Source: Gnetum montanum (lineage: Eukaryota > Streptophyta > Gnetopsida > Gnetales > Gnetaceae). Taken from it: a DNA stretch of 64,000 nt. The first letter of the stretch is position 1. The number at the start of each line of letters is the position of its first letter. The stretch lies in contig MNCI01004586.1 of assembly GCA_015680685.1 (NCBI GenBank), forward strand, positions 1 through 64,000. Direction: 5' to 3'. This document shows positions 11,600 through 25,250 of the stretch, in pieces. Both the position numbers and the translations under genes were made by a program. A model generated the notes under the pieces. It was given only the letters and a program-made list of their open reading frames with translations, had not been told where the DNA came from and did no database searches.

Positions 11600-14500
11600 C
11601 TACGTTATACGTAACTGCTTTTTGACCCATTGTGGATTTAGTGAGGCATAGGGCCGAGAATCCTTACCGCAACATTCATCTACATCATTGTTTTCAACTT
11701 GGAAAGGCAACTCAACCCATGCATTTTCGTTTTCTGAGCTGGTGTGTTAGGCCAGCTCTTTTGCTAAATAGTTAATGTCAATGGGGACAGGCACCTCGTT
11801 CTCAGAGGTAATAACCTTCGAACCCTACTCCATATCCATGTTATTTATTGTTTATGTTGCTACCTCGTCACCATGGATTACCACCTCCTTGCCTACATAG
11901 GGTAGATGGATCTCCTGATGTATGGGTGAAGAGATGACCCTAAGTTGGGCTAACCAGGACCTCCCCAGGATCAAGTTAAACCTGGGCATCTCTTCTACCA
12001 TGATAAATGTTGCATTTATGGGTAATTGGTCCCCTGCCACAAAGTCAATGTGGATAGTACCTTTCACCACAACCCATGCCCCGTTGAATGACTTCAAGCA
12101 TGACGTTGTCATGGGTTTGATCTGGTCCACCAAACCTAGTTTATCCACAATAGGGAATGGGATGAAGTTCATAGCAGCCCCGTCATCAACATGTACCCTT
12201 TGAATCTTATGTTGACCGACATGAATTGCAATGAACAGAGGTGCTGTAATCACCTGACCCTTCTCAGGGTCCTCCCTAATGGAATCGTCATGAAACGTCA
12301 ATTGGGATGGTTACGACTCTGCAGGCATAGAGGAAAGCATAATCGAGTGGATTGCTTTCTCTTCTACTGGCATGTTCTCCTCAACAGGTATTGCTGTTAA
12401 CATGTGAACCAAAGCCTCACGGTGTGCTATAGAAGTCATTATCAAGTCATACAGGCTCAACATTGTGTTCTTCTATTTTAGAGCCTGCTTGACTTGAGTA
12501 AGAGTGCTTAACAGGTCTCATCCACCCTCTTGTTGCTTACTGTCTTTCTCCTTTTCCATTCGTCCCAGGAGACGAATTTCCCAAGGAGGAATAGCTACGG
12601 GTTTTGGATCAGATCCTTTCAAGCGAGGTGACGATGACCAAGTGCACGTAGCAGCGTTAGCTTCAGGTGACAAGGATGTAGATGCAGAGGATGAGGGGAT
12701 AGGCTTGGAAGGACCTAGGGTGGTACCTTCTGTTGTTGCCTAACCTGTCGAACATCCTTCTCGTTTTCTTGGATGAGAAGGTTGCGATGCTATCTTATGC
12801 TGGGCAGGGATGGTTGAATGGCTTGGCCCCCTGATGATGAATGGTTCTCTCAGTGTTAGTGTATGTAGTGTTGTGGTCTTGTTTACACAGGATGAAGGGG
12901 CAGATGTCCGAGGAGGTACCCTTAGGAAAAATGGCTGTTGTGGCAATTTTTTAGCCGCTGGTGGTGTAGGTGCACTACGTTGAGGCACACAAACCACAAA
13001 CGACTGCTGAGGCAGTTTGGGATTACTATCAACGTAGATACTGTTGATGGTGTAATCGGCATTATTGGCATTAAGTGGGTCTATGTAGACATGCATAGAT
13101 TGATTTTCAGGGTCCACAGGGTTGCTTTCATCTAGAACCAGCTTCCCTTGATCAATCATTCATTGTATGTCATCTTTCAATGCCAAACAGTAATTTGTGT
13201 CGTCACCACACGTTTGGTGGTAGTCACAAAACCACTCTAGCCTGAAATTCTTAGGAATTAGGGGCTCATTGGGCAAAGTCAAGGAGGGGTTCCTACGGAG
13301 TTCGTAGTGCCATTGATGCCTTCTGGCTACTTCCTCTAACATATGCTTATGTTGAATATACCCCGCCCCCAGTAATTGCTTCAGAAGTTTTGAAGGCTTG
13401 ACGGGTAGCGAGGTATATTTAGAGCAACGTTTAAGCTCAAAATTAGGTTTGTGCAGGGTGGATGCTTCAAGTGTCAAGGTGGAGGCTTGAGCAACATTGC
13501 TTGGTGTGGGTGCGGGGTTAGTCAGTGACATGGCTGCCTTCTTGTTGTTTTTGTTGTTGGGCTTGGCTTCGTTTGCCACAGCGGCCACTATGGCTGTTGC
13601 AGCCTTGCCCTTATCTTTGTCCTTCTTTGTAAACATGTTCTTGTATGCAACATAGTCTAGGTCTTTACTTGCCTTGGCTGCGTCTTGTATGCTCTTGGTA
13701 TGGGCAAAAGCCTGACTAAGAGTTAAAAGAGCGAGATAGTACAATTTTGACTTAATGAAGTTGTTCACTGCACCCTTAAAGATGGCTAGTAGATGAGCCT
13801 CCACGATAGGCTCGTGGATCTCATTAAGGGTAGCTCTCCACCGCTGTATGAATTTCTAGACTAGTTCCAAGGGATCTTGCTTCACACTCATTAACTGATC
13901 TAGCGTAACCTCTGCTCTCAAGTTATACTTGAAATGAGTTACAAACTGAGTCAGCAACTCCTCTAGGGTTGAGATAGAAGAGCGTGGGAGCACGCGATAC
14001 CAGTCCAAGGCTTTGGCCATCAAAGACATAGCAAAGATGCAGATGATTATGTGTGGCCATTGTTGCAAAAGAAGGGACTCAGATCTGAATGTAACAAGAT
14101 TTGCGTTGGGATCGCCCTCCTCATTGTATTTCGTGAAATGGGGGAGTGGCATCCCGAGGGTAATGTTAGCATGGGGATTGCCAAATTGATAGGATCATTA
14201 TGGTAGAAATCCTTGACTTGTACCGTGTCAAAACCAGCAGTCTTGAGGTGTTGAACCTCTTCAGTGAGGGTCTAGATAACTTGAAAGGCTTGATCTAGAC
14301 CTAGGATAATGTAGACAGTTGGGGAGTTACAAGGGCAACTCCCATTGATGGCATTGTAGGGACAACAGCCTAGCTCATAAGCAATGCCATTGGGACGGCC
14401 CCCACAAAGGGTGCTTCTTATGGTGTCCACCACCTAGTGGGTGGTACTATTGGAGCAATGGCCACTAGTGGTGCTACGATGTTGGTGGTTTGCGTGATCA

Positions 14501-15411
14501 GTGGGGCAAACCAGGGTCTCACACTTGGCTGTACTGCTTGCAGAATCTGGTACGTTTGGTGGTGAGCATAGTGGGACATTTGTGAAGGTTGTGAAATAGG
14601 GGGGGAAGTGAATGGAGTCCACCATGTGGTTGGGGTGGACCTGCCGCTGATGGCGAAATAGGTGTAGACGCCGGAATGGATGCAAAGACTATGTGCAACT
14701 GTAATGTAGGAGCTATATGGACGTAGGGCAAGGTAGCTATGATCAGTGTGTGGTACGATACAGGCATGGATTAGGAAAAAGATTATAGGGGGTAGTACCT
14801 AAAAATGAGATGGGGGAATAGACGTGTTGATACGCCTAGTGCATGGCATGGCTACCTATTGCCAATGAAACTGTGGGTTGTGATGGATTAGATGTAATCA
14901 CGAAGGGAGCAGTCGCAAAGATCAGGTTCAACTAGAAAGATGGGGTAGGAGGGATGGTGGCAGGATTAGTTTGACCCCCATCCTTGGACTGGGAATCCAA
15001 GTCCTCTTGCCCGTCTTGAAATGCCTCTTCATAGTGAGACACTATGTCTCATGGCTCCCTAAGTCTAGTTATTTGTATTAGCTGATCTAAGATCCACTGA
15101 TACGTTTGCATGAGAGGAATGGGAATGTAAGGAGTGGAAACACATTCCCTCCCATTGTGGTAAATGAACTTGAAGTTACGTTTTTCTTCAAGTTCTTGGG
15201 TGTCTAAGGGAAGATTTTCTTGGACCTTAGCGCAAAGAAAATTGTAAATCTCATTATGCTCTACCAAGCTCTCAGGTGATTGATTTTGGATACTGAGAGA
15301 TCAACGTAGTTCTCATAGTGGGCTGAGCAGTTGCTCGACACCTATGATGCCCTGAACCGAAAGAGGGATCTCAATGTTAGAGGTAGCAATAGCGGTGCTT
15401 GAGGAAATCAT
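11600..15411 (-). pseudogene. gag-protease of Tat-type retrotransposon, copy B
   Basis: This is the best-preserved gag N-terminus in the window. ATG at 15,411 follows the PBS by about 200 bases. After a short lead comes an N-terminal block (15,267-15,049), then a proline-rich linker (about 14,960-14,300). The gag core (14,152-13,160) contains LPHFTKYNEEGDPNANL, KALDWYRVLPRSSISTLEEL and RFCDYHQ-like wording. The zinc-knuckle-like motif reads CDYHQTCGDDTNYC, with the conserved His changed to Asp. The proline-rich 13,159-12,740 region and the protease (12,301-11,852) follow. The protease motif is VHVDDGAAMNFIPF, Ala where D-S/T-G has Ser or Thr. A terminal block matching element C's end stops at TAG 11,600-11,602. 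It has several frameshifts and stops. Confidence 0.87.
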
Positions 15412-15616
15412 TTTAGTAAAGCAAAGAATGGTTTGCAAGCTAGAAAAATAGAGATCAAAGGCGATCAGAGGCTTTCTATCCTACAGGGTTCCAAAGGAAC
15501 CATCGTTGTGACCAGCTTGTACCACAAAATGTGTAAACAACTGCAAGGATGTCACGTTTACGCTAATAGGTAACAGGGTACAGAGAGCACGCAAGACTGC
15601 CCGTAAAGCACTAAAA

Positions 15617-15636
15617 GGCCCTCCTTCTAGCACCAG
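15617..15636 (-). other. Primer-binding-site-like sequence, copy B
   Basis: The minus strand reads CTGGTGCTAGAAGGAGGGCC a few bases after the LTR terminus at 15,642. It is equivalent to 5,384-5,403. Priming tRNA not assigned. Confidence 0.55.
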
Positions 15637-15641
15637 AAAAA

Positions 15642-17247
15642 TGTAGCCACCAAAAACGTCGATGGCTAGAAACACCGAGAGGTTGTTGGGTGAACAGTCT
15701 TAACCCCAGATCCGTGTGAGGGCCGTGCTGGATACAACAGAAGTAGGGTACCTTGAATGGTCTGGTCAATCAAATAGGGACTTAATTGGTGTAACTTAAC
15801 CTTATGTGAACTTTGTTTTAATTGTCAAACACGTGAAGTATAACCGATGATTAATAAATGCAAAAGTACAGAAAATAATGCTAAATAGCGATAACAATGA
15901 AGTAATAACAGAATGAGCTAGGGTAAGGAAATGCATCACTACAAAATCGCTGGTTCGATTCTCTTCCTTGTTTGAAGTGTACAACAAGTTACACAACACT
16001 GGAGGCTCATAGAGAATTCAAGAATGACCGAAATGCTCAAAATGTGCCAACTATGCTTTTGAGTGAGAACTTAAGAGTCAATAGTACAAAATTGCCAATA
16101 CAAAGAGGCAATGCCAAATGCCAAAGTAAAATGCTAACTCAAGATTGTCAACAATTGCTAAGCTTGCTAACAAAAATTTGCCAACTGCTATTTTCAATGC
16201 AAAAAATGCTCATTCTTTCTGTAAAGAAGGCCAACCTTACCAATGAACTACCAACAAAAATTGCCAACCCTTTGAGCATTTCTCATCAGGATATTTATAG
16301 GGCCAAGAGTAGGCGAGAAATGTGGTTTAGGTGCCATGTGTCCTGGCCCCCACAAGCTGCTGACATGCCAGTAATTCATGGATGTGCAAACTTGGTCGTG
16401 AACTTGCTACCATCCAACTATGTTGTCAAAACTAGAGATGCTAAAATCAGGTGTGCCAACAATGCAAATGGGAAATGAAGCCCATCAATGTAGCATAGCT
16501 ACTTGCTACGCTGTGCTATGCTATGTAGCGTAGCACATTGGCGTAGCATAGCTGCTTGCTACGATGTGCTATGCTATGTAGCATAGCACAGCATAGCCTG
16601 AACAAGAAACTTGCATTGAAGTCACTAACTTTTGCTAAAGGCCTTGGTGCATGAGGGGTTTTCTTTTGGAGAATTTTGTTAATTTGCATATTTGCTATGC
16701 TATGCTATGCTATGTAGCAAAGCATAGCATAGCAGCCGATGTAATTTGCACTACTATTAAAACTACGAGAAGAAAGCTCTGCTTATTTTGCCCTTGCTAC
16801 ATCATGCTATGATATGTAGTGTACCATAGCGTAGCACTCTATGTTGGCTGATTTCTGACTTTGCCTCATCTGAACATCTTCCTAAACCTTGCATTCGGAC
16901 ACTTGATTCATTTCTTGAAGGCTTGCTACACTATGCAACATAGTGTAGCGTAGCATATTTCTCCACTAGAAAACTTGCCGAATTGTTTTGTCCATCCTGA
17001 GCACCGTCAACAACTCCAAGCATGGTTTCCGAGTAGACTGTCAACCCGGTGAAACACCCAGGTGGGTAGGCCAGAGAGTCCATCAGGCCTGTTAGCTCTG
17101 GTGGTACAAAACTTGCCAAATTGAACAGTCTAACCTCAGTACATCCATTTCCTGCCAAAGGGTCATGAGGCTACACTTGTCGAAATCCTTGCCTTACTTC
17201 CAAGACCCTGGTGAAGCAAGAGTACCTTGAAATTTTATGGTGTTTCA
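15642..17247 (-). repeat. 5' LTR of Tat-type element, copy B
   Basis: On the minus strand it begins TGAAACACCATAAAATTTCA at 17,247 and ends ..GGCTACA at 15,642, about 1,606 bp. A TATA box (CTATAAATATCC, minus) lies at about 16,290-16,300. TAGCATAGC-type palindromes cluster at 16,485-16,960. Together with the PBS and gag this makes an intact 5' end of a minus-strand element. Its right boundary falls inside the Athila-like pre-RT region, as in copy A. Confidence 0.82.
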
Positions 17248-20200
17248 CACATGAAGTGGATATCCAAAGGTGCCTATACATAGCAACCATAAAACAAGAG
17301 GGCACCAAGTGGCTAATAGCTAACTCTGATAGTAGCATACTATGTATGAAACCTACTGAGAGTCTAACATGTGCCAATGTCAAAGGCATGAATGAATTTA
17401 ATCAAGCTCAGTACCAACTCTTTGATGATGAAGATGATTATACCTATTGGGAAGAGTTGGAAATCCCTGATAATTTCAAGCTAGATCCCCTAGAGTTAAA
17501 AACTCTACTATTCAGCATGGAGTATGCATTTTTTAAAAATGGTAAGATAGTTATAATTAATGCAAATCTTGCTCCTAAACAAAAATATAAGGTGTTGAAG
17601 GTGATCAACAAATGGCCAACAACCTTTGCTTGGTCATATCCTAAGTTGACTAAAATTGAACGAAGGATATGCAAGCATTATATCTACATCAACCTAGCCA
17701 TGAAGCCAAGAAGGCAACCACAAAGGCAGCTAAAGCCTAAATTGAAGTAGATAGTCAAAAAGGAAATAAAACAACTCCTCTAGGTGGGGTTCATCTATCC
17801 CATCGTGGAGAGTGAGTGGGTTACCCCACTCATAATTGTGCCAAAGAAAGATGGTAAGTGGCAGGATTCCATCAACTTTAGGTTGTTATATATGGCAACA
17901 TTTAAAGATCATTTTCCATTACCATTACCAAGTGTTGAACACTATATTTGAGCATTGTTATTATAGCTTCTAGGATAGTTATAATGGCTATAACCAAATC
18001 CATATTGTGCCAAAGGATTAGGCCAAAATAACATTGACAAGTCCTTGGGGGACTTTTGCATATTGCAAGATGTCGTTCAGTCTGTGTAATTCCCATGCAA
18101 GATTCCAACACTTGGTCCTTAGTATTTTTCAATAGTAGATCAGTAGTGAAATAGAAGTCTTTATGGATGACTTCTCTACCTATAGGGCTACATTTGAGTA
18201 AGCCTTGGGCCTTCTTGAGCAAGCATTAAAAAGATGTACTAAAACAAACCTTAGTCTAAATTGACAAAAAAAAGCCATTTAATGTTTGAAAAAGGCATAG
18301 TATTAGGGCACAAAATTACTCAGGAAGGGATTGAGGTAAAATAAAAAAAGATAAGGATCATCAAAGGAATCATAAGCCAATTAGAGATAGTCAAAGATGT
18401 CTGATCATTCCTTGGACACATTGGCTACTACCAGTAGTTTATAAACAATTTCTCTAAGATCTCAAAGCCATTGGTCAAGCTTACAAAGAAAGATGCTCCA
18501 TTTATCTAGACCAAGAAATGTAAATATGCATTTCAAAAACTAAAGGAAAAAATCATAGAAACTCTAATTCTATGGGCACCAAACTTATTCAGACCAATTC
18601 ATATAATGACATATGCATCTAATTATGCCTTGGGAGCTATGTTTACATAGTTGGACGATAAGAAACATCCATATTACATCCAGCCGAAGCACTGTGGGTG
18701 CATAGTTCAATTACACCAAAACTAAAAAAGAACTAATGGTAGTGGTGTATGCTCTTAAAAAGTTCAGGCACTATGTGTTTTCCTATAAAGTATTTATGCA
18801 CATAGATCACAGTGGCATCCACTTCCTAATGAATAAGCCAACTGTGAGCTCCCATATCATACGGTGACTTGTGATCTTGTAGGAATTTGATCTCACAATG
18901 GTAGATTGAAAGGGGATTAATAATATGGTCACTAACCATCTCTTTCAGTTAAGATGCGATAACAAAAAGAAGGAGAGCTCACTCACTATTCAATTTCTAA
19001 ATGAACTCCTCTTTACAAGAGCAATAAATGAATAAATGCCTATAGAAACAAAATGGTATGATGGCATCCTCACTTACCTTCTCACTTAGGAGATGCCACA
19101 AGACTTTAGGAAGAAATAACAATTTCTTCATCAGGCTAAGTACTTCATGGAAATCAACGGACACCTTTACAAGATTTGCATCAATGGCCTAGTTCATTGG
19201 TGTATCCCTGATGTAGACCAATTGCACATTCTCTAGGATGCTCATGAAGGCTCTTACAGAGGCCACTATGCTAGGAGATACATGACCATTAAAACCTAAT
19301 GGTAGGATACTATTAACCTACAATCTTCAAGGATGCCCACCAGTTTGTCTAATCCTGTGAATGATGTTAACAAGATGGTGGGATGACTACTCGAATAGAG
19401 GGTTCTCAACAATGTAGTCAACCACTAGAACCCTTTGACATATGGGGCATAGACTTCATGGGTCTTATCACACCCATGTCCAATGGAAAGGCATACATCA
19501 TCGTAGCATTCAACTACTACACCAAATGGGTGAAAGCAGTAGCCATCACTAACTATACAGTATCTACTACTACCCGATTTATATAACAAAATGTTGTAAA
19601 CAAGTTTAGGGTGCTACGTGCACTAATTTTTGACAATGAAACTCATTTTACAAGTGCCACTTTTTTTGAAAACTCATGCAACACTTGGGGGTTGAACATA
19701 AATTAACAACACCCTGTCATCCCCAAGCCAACCATTAAGCAAAGGTAACTAACAAGGAGATCACAAAGATCCTAACAAGGACCATAAGCAAATATCAGAG
19801 AGAATGGAGCACAAAACTCAACGATGTTCTTTGGGCCTATCACTCAACATGGAAACTCCATATTGGCTACTATCCCTACAAGTTAGTGTATGAGAAACTT
19901 CCAATGTTCCTGATTTGATCTAAGCTTTGTACACTCTCAATAGCCTATGATCTAGATCTTAACCTGAGTCTAGCATAAAAAGAAAGATTGATCAACTTGA
20001 ATGTGCTAGATGAAAATGGATTAGTGGTCCTATCTTTGAATGAAGTACACAAAGCATACAAAAAGAAACATCATGACCTTAGAATATGGAAAGTAAAATT
20101 TCAACCTAGAGATAAGGTTCTCTACTAAAACCTTACACATGTATCCTAGAAAATAAAATGCCAAATGTTGTGGAAAAGAACTTATATAATTGACAAAACC

Positions 20201-20480
20201 TTTTTCTCTGGGGCCATGTTAATCTACAAACTTGAGAGCCCAAGCAAAAAGGTCCTCTACTAGAACCCCACACATGTACCCTAGAAAATAAAATTCCAAA
20301 TGTTGTGTAAAAGACCTTATATAATTGAAAAAACCTTTTCTACTGGGGCCATGTTAATATACAAACTTGAGAGCCCAAACAAAAAGCAATTAATCAACAT
20401 TCAACAAGTGAAACCTTTCCACGAGCCAAGACAAGCCAATGCAACAAATACTTCAATAAATGGACAACCACACTCAATTT
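17248..20480 (+). pseudogene. Athila-like pol (RT, RNase H, integrase), copy B
   Basis: This longer sister of 7,017-9,282 covers the pre-RT block (DNFKLDPLELKTLLFSMEYA at 17,472-17,531), RT with VPKKDGKW around 17,840 and VFMDDFSTY near 18,150, and RNase H at 18,590-18,960 (KKELMVVVYALKKFRHYVF). Integrase carries WGIDFMGLITPMSNGKAY at 19,443 and DNETHFTS near 19,633, which matches the second catalytic Asp region. The C-terminal end contains WAYHSTWKLHIGYYPYKLVY. Its extreme C-terminus is tandemly duplicated (20,116-20,385). Stops and frameshifts are frequent throughout. It is about 5% diverged from copy A over the stretch I compared by eye. Confidence 0.83.
20116..20385 (+). repeat. 135-bp tandem duplication in integrase C-terminus
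   Basis: Two adjacent copies (20,116-20,250 and 20,251-20,385) both read from a KVLY-like start through THV..KIK and QMLW/CKR to GAMLIYKLESP. Several substitutions separate them. The homologous D element has a single copy (39,490-39,560 on the minus strand). Confidence 0.8.
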
Positions 20481-21246
20481 TTAGATCTCTTCCTTCTAAC
20501 ATAGTTGTGGGGAAGATGGTCATCCATATTAATCATCCACATAGCTCCTTAGTTTTTCTGTTTTTTGTTTTACACATTTTTATCTTTGTAATTTATTTCT
20601 TTCACACCTTTTTCATTTTCAAAATTTTTCCTATTTTTACACCATTTTTTTTACATCATTGTTAGTACATTTAAACTTTTCTTGAATATTTTACACTTTC
20701 TTCTTTATTTTTACTTTGTTTAAGTGTGATTTTCAAATTTTTGTTAATAAATGTGCTTTGTGCCAACAAGACACAATGGTGTTGTAGTGGTTACTAATGG
20801 TGGTTTGTACTTAATGTTTTGTTTGCTAATGTCTAGTTTCTATTTTTAAATTTTTGTATTGATGGCTAAGTCATGGTTTATTTTTTATGGAATAGGTAGT
20901 GAGGCCACGACATCCACCCATTTACAAACTCTATGGTTTTCCTTGTTTTGGAAGTTTGAGGTTCCTTTTTATTAAATAAAATTTTAATAAATTTGTAACC
21001 TTAGTAGTTTCTAGAATTGGGAAGGATTCAAAGGTTTGCACAAGGTGTAACTTTAAGGGAACTCAATACTCTTTGTACTCTTCTACTTACTTGGGTTCTT
21101 GAGTGTTTTTATAAACTTTTTATTGTTCCATGTCGACCAATAACACAAAGTTAAATAAAGTATTTGCATGGTGTGATTCCTATGCAAAAAGAAAAAAACA
21201 AAAGGAAAAAAACAACAAAGAAACACAAAAAAAAAAAAAAAAAAAA
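20481..21246 (+). other. Non-coding region downstream of Athila-like pol
   Basis: Pyrimidine-rich, T-rich sequence follows the integrase end. It aligns with the reverse complement of about 37,080-37,750 in the D element, for example the TTTTTTACAC.. tracts and the segment near 20,890-20,960. No ORF is convincing here. It ends in an A-rich tract against the N gap. Confidence 0.6.
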
Positions 21247-21828
21247 NNNNNNNNNNNNNNNNNNNNNNNNNNNNNNNNNNNNNNNNNNNNNNNNNNNNNN
21301 NNNNNNNNNNNNNNNNNNNNNNNNNNNNNNNNNNNNNNNNNNNNNNNNNNNNNNNNNNNNNNNNNNNNNNNNNNNNNNNNNNNNNNNNNNNNNNNNNNNN
21401 NNNNNNNNNNNNNNNNNNNNNNNNNNNNNNNNNNNNNNNNNNNNNNNNNNNNNNNNNNNNNNNNNNNNNNNNNNNNNNNNNNNNNNNNNNNNNNNNNNNN
21501 NNNNNNNNNNNNNNNNNNNNNNNNNNNNNNNNNNNNNNNNNNNNNNNNNNNNNNNNNNNNNNNNNNNNNNNNNNNNNNNNNNNNNNNNNNNNNNNNNNNN
21601 NNNNNNNNNNNNNNNNNNNNNNNNNNNNNNNNNNNNNNNNNNNNNNNNNNNNNNNNNNNNNNNNNNNNNNNNNNNNNNNNNNNNNNNNNNNNNNNNNNNN
21701 NNNNNNNNNNNNNNNNNNNNNNNNNNNNNNNNNNNNNNNNNNNNNNNNNNNNNNNNNNNNNNNNNNNNNNNNNNNNNNNNNNNNNNNNNNNNNNNNNNNN
21801 NNNNNNNNNNNNNNNNNNNNNNNNNNNN
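21247..21828. other. Assembly gap (582 N)
   Basis: Unknown sequence. Open frames that appear to cross it are meaningless. Confidence 0.99.
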
Positions 21829-22440
21829 TTTTTAAGATATTTAAAATTCAAAATTTTTCCTACAGGCTCCATATACAAGGCCCTATCAACAGAGTAGACC
21901 CATATATGAGGCCACATATATAGGGCCCTTTCAACATAGTAAAAAAATACTATATATATGCACAACCCCACTTTGAAATTTTTACATTTTCTCACAAACA
22001 CCAAGGGAGTTTTTCAAATTTTCAGAGCCCAAAACCTTTTAGAGACCATAACTTCCAAACTATTTCTATAAATCACTCCGTTCTTTGACCCTGTAGCTAT
22101 TGGAGGTGAGAACTTCTTCATGGGAGCCACAAATATGCCATTTTTGATTAAAAAAAAGTTTTAGCCATTTTTCTAACTCCCACACAAAGGTTTAACTAAG
22201 AAATCAACTATTAAATACCAAATTACAAGAGTTAAACCTTTCCAATGAGCTCTAATGAAATTTACAATAAATAATTAATAAAATAATCAATCTTCCATGG
22301 TCCAACCTTAGCTAAAGTGTAACTAACTGATGAGATAAAGTATTCAAAAATTTAAAGTTACACATTATAGCTATTAATCCATGGATGTGTTTTGATCGCA
22401 TATGGCATCAAAAGGCAAACACACATAAGAAGTGAGACCA
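21829..22440. other. AT-rich sequence with no recognised gene
   Basis: Between the gap and the Athila-like 3' ORF. It contains short near-repeats of 'AGGCCC/GGGCCC' within 21,863-21,935 but I see no coding signal or known element. Confidence 0.4.
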
Positions 22441-25250
22441 TCTCAACCAAGGGAGAAATGGCCTAAAATGGGAAGGGGCCAAGAATAGGCCTAAGGAAAA
22501 CCACTTGCAACCCATGCCACAAGTCCTCTAGGGAAGAGGTTGAGGTGGAATCTATTCAACAAATTCTAGAATAGCAGCAACAACAAAACATTCCCATAAA
22601 GATGATGCACTAGTGTAATAACAAAATCTTAAGGTAACCTTAACAAAAGCCTACCTTAATCAAATCAAATCAAATCAAGGGAGGTCTAAAAAATAGTGCT
22701 CCAAGAGTTAGACTTTGGCCCTTTCTTGGAGTGAGCACCAAAAGAAGTGCAAGACCAACTGAGGACCTCCTGTATGGCCAATCATTACTTCCACTGGGGA
22801 GTGGTACATGGGAGAGACATTTTTATTCTAGAACAAGTAGGCTAGATCAATAGTAAAAATGAAGGACATTTCAGTGTCCTAATCAATGTAGGCCATTATT
22901 GAAGTGCTTGGGTTGCCAGAAATAAGGACGAATCTCCCTAAGATTCCAATGTAAGCAAACCCCAGTATCAAGAAAGAATGGATGTGATGGTTCCATGGCA
23001 TTAACTGCAAGGAGTTTGGTGCACTCACACTAGTAGAAAGAATCCACTACAAGATTGTGACCTTCCACCTCAATCCCATGGTGAGGCCAAGAAAAATCAC
23101 CACCTTTTCTACCTATGCATGTGTTGCTCTAACTGGGAGATTCCCTATCAACCTTCCACAGCTTATCTATCTAGAGATGGAGAAGTGATTTAAAGAAAAT
23201 GAACATGGAAGGAAGGCACTCCCCTTCCCATGCCTCATCAAAAAACCCTGTCGAAGGGGAGGAATAATCTGTTATATGAATGATGTTGTCAGGCATGCCC
23301 CGACCACCAATTAGGTAGAAATGATAAAAGATAAAATGTCTGCAATAACCATTTAGGAAGAGGAGCAATAACCATTGCCTCCACCTACCACTCAAATAAT
23401 TGTGTTGGACGTTGTTGCAATAGCTCAACAATTGCATGAGTACTAAGAATGGCTCTTGAGTGAATAATAGCAACAAGCAAGCATGAGTAGTGGGGACCCA
23501 TCTATGTACCAACCAGCAATGAGTCACCTAAATGAGATGGCCTAAAAAATCAGCCTGATGAGTGGAGGTGGATCTATTTTCTCAGCCCAAAGAACATAGT
23601 TGTTCATGAGGTCAAATCCTAGCACTAGAAAGGTCATGGTATATCTCCAAGAATAAGAGTCACTCCCATAAATTTCTAAGAAACACTATGACCTTCTCAA
23701 TGTTCTTGGAGGAAGGCAAGGAGGCAATAGTATTGGTGATGCTACACCAAGGGTAGGAGACAGTATCAAAGGTGGTTGCTGACTAAATTGCCAAAACCCT
23801 CAATGCATCTATGATGTTTGTACTATACATCACTCCACTAAAAGATATGTAGACATCTACATAGATCACAAGTGGTAGAATAAATACAGCACAACATGAA
23901 GAATTGTTGGACCAATTGATGGGAATTGGGAAACTGCTTTTAGATATCTTTGATCTTCCAAACAATATTACTACAACCTAGTTGAAGTTGCTAGAGGCAA
24001 GGCACAAAAACATCATCTTGGAGTGGCAACTTGAAACAGCCAAGGAGCTGAACAAATGCTTGACTATTGAAGTTGTTGAATTAAGAGCCTAGATTCTCAA
24101 CCCTACATTTCTCAACCTACCATTAATGAGAGATGAAGCTCTTGACTGGCTTCACACTAGACTAAAAGGGGTCAAGGGCATGATGGAGATGTCAATGTTT
24201 TACCAATCCTTGGTAAAGGCTACACAACACAAAATTCAGAAGGCCTTGGATTAGACCCACCAGGAGAATGTACAATTGACCATAGAGAACCATCACCCGT
24301 GGAATGTTAGTGAGCACAAATAACAATTAACCAACTTCATCCATCAACAGTAAGAGAAACTAGCTAGAGTGAACACAAAGCTAAGGAGATTGATAGCAAA
24401 AAATAGAAACCTCTCTATGGAGGAGGTCTATGCCCTTTGCCAGAAGACTACAATAAAGGTAGCCACTTGGAAATTAGAGGCTCTCAAATTTGAGAGAGTC
24501 AAAGATAATTATAGAGATCAATTCAATCTACAAAAAGAAGTAAATGAAAAACACATCCAATTGATAAAGGTAAAAGTAAATGAAAACATCCAACAACTCT
24601 AGTAAGGAAGATAATTATGGAAACCCATGATTGATGGGATAGATGCCTATAATAAGGCAAAAATCTACATGGATTTGCAAATTGAGGAGATGATAGAATA
24701 CATGAAGCTTGTCAATCTCTGATATGCTAATCTGGCCATGTTGACTGATGGAAGTCCATAGTCAAAACTAGAGAAGCAGGTGGCCAACTCATCCTTGTTA
24801 TACGAGGCAGAGTTCAAGAATCATAAAGACACCAAGAAAAAGCTTACGGTGGTAAATGCTAAACTCAAAGTTCTCAAGAGCAAGTACACTAATCAAATAT
24901 CTACCACCGAGAACCTTACCAAAAGGATGAACAACTACCAAGAGCTGAAAAACATAGTCAAGGCATTTGATGTCAAATGTAAACAATTCGCTACCTAGTT
25001 TGTCAATGGTAAGGAGTTGTTCTCGATAATGCCATGTTTGTGGGATATCCCCATTCCAACCCATATTGGTGATGTCATGTGAACTATGAATGATCCCTAA
25101 AGTTAGGAGAATAAGATGATGGCATTACTAGATGGGTTTTTCCTTTCACCAAAGGTTGCAACCATAGCTACCTCAACCACCACATGTGCCTGAAGTTGGA
25201 AAAGGTCCTTCAAAACCTCAAGAGCCTCCACTACCTAGGACTATTTAATC
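22441..25250 (+). pseudogene. Athila-like 3' ORF (env-like position, putative plant transposon protein type)
   Basis: A degenerate plus-strand ORF lies between integrase and the 3' LTR, where Athila elements carry their third ORF. An early Glu-rich block (EEVEVESIQQILE) is followed at about 23,130-23,250 by INLPQLIYLEMEK and KALPFPCLIKK. That layout is typical of the 'putative plant transposon protein' domain. The C-terminal half is strongly charged and coiled-coil-like, for example EELLDQLMGIGKLLLDIFDL near 23,900, and 24,369-24,602 and 24,780-24,998. Many stops interrupt it. The C-terminal half has a homologue on the minus strand at 60,820-61,750. No transmembrane segment is evident, so 'env-like' refers only to position. 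The domain name is a recollection, not a search result. Confidence 0.6.

Noticed and set aside
21130-22004. Long open frames on both strands across 21,130-22,004
   Set aside because: They consist of the N gap and flanking poly-A. There is no real coding content.
22441-25250. True viral envelope gene
   Set aside because: Only the position is envelope-like. The sequence is charged and coiled-coil with no visible signal peptide or transmembrane segment.
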